Under the pieces are notes generated by a model, which was not told the origin of the DNA, ran no database searches, and saw nothing but the letters and a program-made list of their open reading frames with translations. Position numbers and translations under genes: made by a program. Below are positions 6,227 through 10,176 of a stretch of DNA of 10,176 bases, one piece after another. The stretch lies in contig DQTK01000079.1 in the NCBI GenBank assembly GCA_015662815.1, forward strand, positions 1-10,176, given 5' to 3'. Position 1 is the stretch's first letter. Each line of letters opens with the position of its first letter. The stretch is from Aquifex aeolicus (lineage in GTDB: Bacteria > Aquificota > Aquificia > Aquificales > Aquificaceae).

Positions 6227-6555
6227 TCAAGCCCCAGTATTTTATTATTAAAAAATCTCCTAAGTATTTCCAACTGCAGGTCTTCCTTAAATAAGTTTTT
6301 GAGTTCTTTTTCGAATTCTTTGGTATGAAAAATTCCGTGTTTTAAGTGTAAAAGTTCGTGGGCAATTAAGTATTCCAATTCTTCATTAGTCAGTTTATCT
6401 ATAATTTTTGAGTTTAAGTAAATTACTTTTCTGTTTAGGGATACGGAAGCTGCTTTCTTTTTGAAGGGTTTTAACCTTACTTTTATGTTTCCTTTAATTC
6501 CGGTTTTTGCTTTTAACCTCTGAAGAATAGCATTTATTTCCTTATCCCTGTTCAT
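6223..6555 (-). CDS. Small YgjP/SprT-like zinc metallopeptidase (DUF45 type) in hsdR operon
   Basis: A 110-residue predicted zincin. The zinc-binding HExxH is at 66-70 (HELLH) in a helix, followed by LKHGIFHTKEF, with His77 (or His73) as likely third ligand. This resembles the HELAHL...NHS..F pattern of YgjP/DUF45 and SprT-like proteins. Glu67 would be the catalytic base. It is about half the length of full YgjP (around 230 residues) and keeps little beyond the catalytic core, starting with a basic region at 11-44. No signal peptide, so cytoplasmic. Its ATG overlaps the hsdR stop as ATGA, and GGGAGAT about 7 bases upstream can act as ribosome-binding site. YgjP-like genes are known to sit beside type I restriction genes. 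A role in turnover of the restriction complex is a guess. The substrate is unknown. Confidence 0.8.
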   Translation of the reverse strand: MNRDKEINAILQRLKAKTGIKGNIKVRLKPFKKKAASVSLNRKVIYLNSKIIDKLTNEELEYLIAHELLHLKHGIFHTKEFEKELKNLFKEDLQLEILRRFFNNKILGLE

Positions 6556-9500
6556 GTTTTTATCTCCCGCTTCATGGGTATTAGCACTTTATCTATAAGA
6601 GAATCTAAAATTTTTTCAAGTTTTTCCTCTCCTTCTTCTGCTGAGAGTATAAGTTCTTCTTTTAACTTGCTCTTTACCTCTTCGGTCGGCTGTTTTATTA
6701 AAAATTCCCTTATACAATCTTTTAAATCTTCTGTAGAACTTATTTTTATTCCATTATGGCTCAGGAAGAACTCAAGGTTTTTTAGTACTATGTCTTCGGG
6801 TTTTAAGTTTTTCCTAACCGTTTCATAACTTTTAAGCTCATTTACCGAATTTCTAAGGCTTTCTATAACTTCTCGTATGTTTATTTTTCTTGATAGATAT
6901 TTATCTCTAAGTTCTTTAAGTCTTTTGTATATAGCTTTATGTATGGGGTCTTTTTTATCTTCAAGGTAGGTTATAAGAGGCATTAGAAAATCCGCAACTA
7001 TTGCGTAGTCTTTACCGCTACTTTCTAGTTTTTCTACTATTTCAAGCGAGAATTCAAGCTCTGCAATTTCTTTTACTTCCTTAAATTCCAGTCTTTTTAA
7101 AAGTTCTTCTTTAATATCTTTAGGAATTTCTACCTTCGGTTTAATTTTTTTGGTTATTCCCGCAGAAAATACTTTAAGCTCTCTGTACGTGTCGTAATGT
7201 TTCACCTTTTCATGATACGCTCCTATTGATTCGTAAATTCTTATAGTTTCTCTTAGAAGGGGATAAAGTAGTAGCAATCCTTTCTCATCAGTTACTATTT
7301 TGTCTACTGTTTCCTTAAACATATCTCTGTTTTCTTCTTTTACCTCTTGAATAAATTCATCCCACTCAATATTTGTAATTTCCTTGAAGAGCTCTTTAAA
7401 TTTTTGGAGTTTATTTAAAAATTCTTCCCAAAGCTCAGAACTGTCTTTAAATAGGTTTTTAAGTATATCCTTATTTATTTCTTCGTCTTCATAGAGGTTG
7501 TACTTCTCAATAGCCTTTTTATAGTTTTCAATGAGGACACCACAGAGGTCTACTATTAAGCCATACTCTTTTGAGGGATAAGGGCGGTTTACTCTTGCAG
7601 AAGCTTGAAGAAGGAGAACATCTTTCATAAGCTGGGCTATATACATCACTTTCAAAATGGGGGCGTCAAATCCTGTAAGTAGTTTTTTATTGACTATTAG
7701 AATTTTCGGAGGTTTGTCAGCAGTTTTAAAGTTTTCCGTCCACTCCTTATTAAGTTCTTCTACGCTCTTTCCGTATTTTTGCTCTACCTCCTCTCTGTAT
7801 TCCCTTACGATGTCTTTATCGTTGTGACTGTGAGTTATTACAACCTGACACCATTCGTAAGTGTATCCTTCAACGTATCGGGGCATAAACTTATCAAGAA
7901 ATCTTTTAAACTTTACCGCACTTGCTCTGTCCTGGGCTACTACCATGGCTTTAAAGGTAAAGTTTTCGGTATCTTCTTTTATCTTTTGTGCAATGTAAAG
8001 GCTTGCTTTTTCTATAAAGTCATCTGCTTTGAGTAAATCACTGAAGGGCAGTTTTTCTCTGACTTCCGATTCGGAAACTTCGGGAATTTCTTCCTCTTCT
8101 TCTAAACTCCTGTTTACAAAGTATGCTCTAATTAATTCCTCTACTTGCTTTTCAGTTAGATTTATCTTTACTCCGTCTGATATAGCCACTCTCCACGCTA
8201 AGGGAATGGTATATCCGTCCTTTATTGACTGCTGGATAAAGTATTTGTCAATGTATAACTCTCCTTCTTGTGGATAAGCGTATTCTTGAAAGGTACTGTT
8301 TTCCTGTCTGTGAACGGGTGTTCCGGTAAAGCCGAGCTTCAGAGCTCTTGGCATTATGTAATTTCTGACAGCGGTTAAGATGCTTTTTCCTCCTTCCGTT
8401 CTATGGGCTTCATCTCTTAAAATGAGTATTTCTTTCTTGTTTATTACTTCCCCAAGCGTTTTTTCAACCTCTTCCGCAACCTCTTTCCTGAACTTGTGAG
8501 CCATTACGAGGTAAACAGCTTTCGGGTCTATATTTGGGTTTTTTTCGGACTGTTTTATTCTCGAGAGTTCTTGCTTTAATTCTTCAATATCTTCTATTTT
8601 TTTGAATACTTCCTTAAATTTAGCGTTTCTAAGGGGTTTTATGTCTTCTTCGTCGAATTGCTTTTCCAATTCTTTTCTGTCCACGACTATGAAGACCACT
8701 GGCTTTTTATTTTCAAATTCCCTGAAGAATTTTTCCGTGAGATATATAATTTCAAAGGTCTTCCCTGAACCTTGCCAGTGCCATATCAAACCCTTATTCT
8801 TCTCCGAATGCCCGTTTAAATAATCGGTTATTCTTCTGAAAGCAATATTTACCGCTTTATACTGCATATATCTCGGGAGTGTTTTAAAAAGTGTTCCGTT
8901 TCCCTTTGAACTGAAAAAGGTAAAGTTCCGGAGAATATCCAATAGGGTATATGTCTCAAGAAGTTCCAAGACGTTTTCCCTTCCTTCTTTATCTCTCCAT
9001 ACATTAACTTTTCTTTCTAACCTTTTCTCTTTATCGGGATTGGGATAGGTAGGTATGTAAACTTGTCTGTCTGCGAATACTACTCCTACCTGAACGAATT
9101 TAAAAAGTTCAGGGCTGTCTTTTTCGTATCTTTCTATCTGGATTAATCCCTCTTCGTAGGTGTAATTTTCAGTTTCTGAAAATTCCCTTTTGGCTTCAAT
9201 TATTGCAACAGGAATGCCGTTTATAAAAAGTGTAAAGTCGGGTTTTATGTTATCGGGGGTACCTTTAAACTTTGCTTCGTGAATAAAACAATATGTATTA
9301 TTTTCGGGATTTTTAAAATCTATGAAACGAACCTTTACCGCTATGCTCCCTTTATTTCCCCTGTTTACTTCTATGGTTGTGCCGTCCTTGAAATAGTCAA
9401 GAATCTGAACAGGGTCACGTACGGATAGAAGTTTGCTTATTGCAGTTTCTATTACTTTTTTAATATTCTCCTCTTTTAAACCTCTTGCCTCAAATTCTTG

Positions 9501-9650
9501 GTCGTTAATTTCCCTAAGTTTTTGCGTGAGTATGTCTTTGAGCAAATAATCCTCAATAAGTTCGTGTTCTTTGTATCTTGAACATTCTTTCCAACCGAGA
9601 TTTTTTAAACTTTCCGCAATCTTTTTATGGGTAATGTGCTCGGGTATCAT
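6552..9650 (-). CDS. hsdR: Type I restriction endonuclease subunit R (HsdR), translocase and nuclease
   Basis: Motor and nuclease subunit of a type I restriction-modification complex. With HsdM and HsdS it translocates DNA using ATP and cuts unmodified DNA. The 1032-residue protein is full length. The N-terminal RecB-like nuclease has Asp138 (KPDF), Glu152 and Lys154 (IEAKR) in the classic D-x13-ExK spacing, plus QIERY (171-175, the QxxxY motif). The SF2 helicase part has Walker A GSGKT (294-298), DEAH (413-416), TGTP (442-445), LLTGFDAP (657-664) and the arginine-finger motif QASARVNR (682-689). A lysine/glutamate-rich helical C-terminus ending near PMKREI is the usual assembly domain. All catalytic motifs are intact. 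The start ATG is one base after the Uma2 stop with no clear Shine-Dalgarno, suggesting coupled translation. The stop overlaps the protease start. hsdM and hsdS are not in the window. Confidence 0.96.
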   Translation of the reverse strand: MIPEHITHKKIAESLKNLGWKECSRYKEHELIEDYLLKDILTQKLREINDQEFEARGLKEENIKKVIETAISKLLSVRDPVQILDYFKDGTTIEVNRGNKGSIAVKVRFIDFKNPENNTYCFIHEAKFKGTPDNIKPDFTLFINGIPVAIIEAKREFSETENYTYEEGLIQIERYEKDSPELFKFVQVGVVFADRQVYIPTYPNPDKEKRLERKVNVWRDKEGRENVLELLETYTLLDILRNFTFFSSKGNGTLFKTLPRYMQYKAVNIAFRRITDYLNGHSEKNKGLIWHWQGSGKTFEIIYLTEKFFREFENKKPVVFIVVDRKELEKQFDEEDIKPLRNAKFKEVFKKIEDIEELKQELSRIKQSEKNPNIDPKAVYLVMAHKFRKEVAEEVEKTLGEVINKKEILILRDEAHRTEGGKSILTAVRNYIMPRALKLGFTGTPVHRQENSTFQEYAYPQEGELYIDKYFIQQSIKDGYTIPLAWRVAISDGVKINLTEKQVEELIRAYFVNRSLEEEEEIPEVSESEVREKLPFSDLLKADDFIEKASLYIAQKIKEDTENFTFKAMVVAQDRASAVKFKRFLDKFMPRYVEGYTYEWCQVVITHSHNDKDIVREYREEVEQKYGKSVEELNKEWTENFKTADKPPKILIVNKKLLTGFDAPILKVMYIAQLMKDVLLLQASARVNRPYPSKEYGLIVDLCGVLIENYKKAIEKYNLYEDEEINKDILKNLFKDSSELWEEFLNKLQKFKELFKEITNIEWDEFIQEVKEENRDMFKETVDKIVTDEKGLLLLYPLLRETIRIYESIGAYHEKVKHYDTYRELKVFSAGITKKIKPKVEIPKDIKEELLKRLEFKEVKEIAELEFSLEIVEKLESSGKDYAIVADFLMPLITYLEDKKDPIHKAIYKRLKELRDKYLSRKINIREVIESLRNSVNELKSYETVRKNLKPEDIVLKNLEFFLSHNGIKISSTEDLKDCIREFLIKQPTEEVKSKLKEELILSAEEGEEKLEKILDSLIDKVLIPMKREIKT

Positions 9651-9651
9651 G

Positions 9652-10176
9652 TTAGAGCCATACTTTTGAGAAGTCTAAATGAATTTTACAGTCTTCAAGT
9701 TCCAGCTCAAGGGTGTCATCTATAAGGTCGGTGAGTTTCTTATACTTTCCATCGCGGAGTTTATAAACCTTTGCCTTTTTGATTGAGGGAAAAACTATAA
9801 TGTAATACTCCACTCCCTCTCTCTCGTAGAGTTCAAACTTCAGTTTTTCGTCTTTTTCCGCGGTGTTTTCGGAAACCACTTCAAAGATTACCTTAGGAGT
9901 TCTGTAAATCTTCTTTTCAACCTTTCCACAGACTATAAAGACATCAGGTCTTACCACGGTATGCTCGTCTATTATGTAATCGGTATCTATCCCCACGGTG
10001 CAAGTCGGGCATTTTTGTTCAAGTTCTTCGTCCAAAAATCTGAATATCCTTCCTACAATCCTTTGATGTTCAAAGGTAGGAGAGGCAAGGGCGTAAGGAA
10101 TTCCCTCTATAAGCTCCCAGTCTCCTTCCCAACTTTCGTAATCTTTCAGTGTATATTTGGGTAGATATTTTAATGC
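9652..10176 (-). CDS. Uma2 family (DUF820) PD-(D/E)XK nuclease-like protein, 5' end cut by window edge
   Basis: The frame is open to the right edge, so at least 174 residues are encoded. A TTG at 10033-10035 is only an internal codon: the 47 codons before it give the standard Uma2 N-terminus, beginning ALKYLPKYTLKDYE and continuing with the family pattern W-E-L-I-E-G and T-F-E-H-Q-R-I. The real start is therefore at or just beyond 10176. The restriction-endonuclease-like core shows VVRPDVFIV (candidate metal Asp), FEVVSENT (candidate Glu), then DEKLKFELYEREGVEYYIIVFP, where Uma2 proteins conserve Lys, Tyr and the GVxEYW-like strand. Uma2 proteins are widespread predicted nucleases of mostly unknown role. 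The TAA stop is one base from the hsdR ATG, so it is cotranscribed with the restriction gene. It could be an accessory nuclease of that system or an unrelated passenger. Confidence 0.85.
   Translation of the reverse strand, partial: ALKYLPKYTLKDYESWEGDWELIEGIPYALASPTFEHQRIVGRIFRFLDEELEQKCPTCTVGIDTDYIIDEHTVVRPDVFIVCGKVEKKIYRTPKVIFEVVSENTAEKDEKLKFELYEREGVEYYIIVFPSIKKAKVYKLRDGKYKKLTDLIDDTLELELEDCKIHLDFSKVWL

Noticed and set aside
7779..8823. Plus-strand frames of 73-85 codons opposite hsdR.
   Set aside because: They fall across the helicase-coding region, which has intact motifs on the minus strand; products look like random antisense translation.
9961..10164. Plus-strand 67-codon frame at the right edge.
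   Set aside because: It is antisense to the Uma2-like protein, whose conserved N-terminus is read on the minus strand.

Overview
The window looks like chromosomal DNA from a hyperthermophilic, autotrophic bacterium of the Aquificales, most probably Aquifex aeolicus or a close relative. The grounds are a citryl-CoA-synthetase-type 'SucC' of the reductive TCA cycle, lysine- and glutamate-rich proteins with many AGA/AGG and ATA codons, tightly packed genes with 4-base stop/start overlaps, and the mix of genes present. The species name rests on recognition, not on a search. I see no tRNA, rRNA, insertion sequence, CRISPR array or phage gene.

Left block, minus strand, transcribed right to left (4616 to 1): an NDUFA9-like SDR-family oxidoreductase, a periplasmic di-heme cytochrome c peroxidase, a class A penicillin-binding protein (PBP1A type), and the first 91 codons of bioF (biotin synthesis). 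The SDR and peroxidase genes are 25 bases apart and share an identical 10-base ribosome-binding sequence at identical spacing, so they look like one operon. A 111-base gap precedes the PBP gene, which has no clear Shine-Dalgarno and may have its own promoter. The PBP stop and the bioF GTG start overlap as GTGA.

Middle, plus strand (4778-6088): one gene that general pipelines would call succinyl-CoA ligase beta (sucC). Its sequence follows the N-terminal half of ATP-citrate lyase and the citryl-CoA synthetase large subunit (CcsA), so it probably activates citrate to citryl-CoA for carbon fixation. A 161-base divergent region separates it from the SDR gene and carries overlapping promoter-like elements, two short dyads and a triple AT-rich repeat.

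Right block, minus strand, transcribed right to left from beyond the window to 6110: a Uma2-family PD-(D/E)XK nuclease-like protein (5' end cut by the window edge), a full-length type I restriction subunit HsdR, a 110-residue YgjP/SprT-like zinc metallopeptidase, and a possible 38-codon ORF. Junctions are 1 base (uma2/hsdR), ATGA (hsdR/protease) and GTGA (protease/small ORF), so this is a tight operon. No hsdM or hsdS gene lies in the window. This defence-type cassette ends 21 bases from the end of the citryl-CoA synthetase gene, with which it is convergent.
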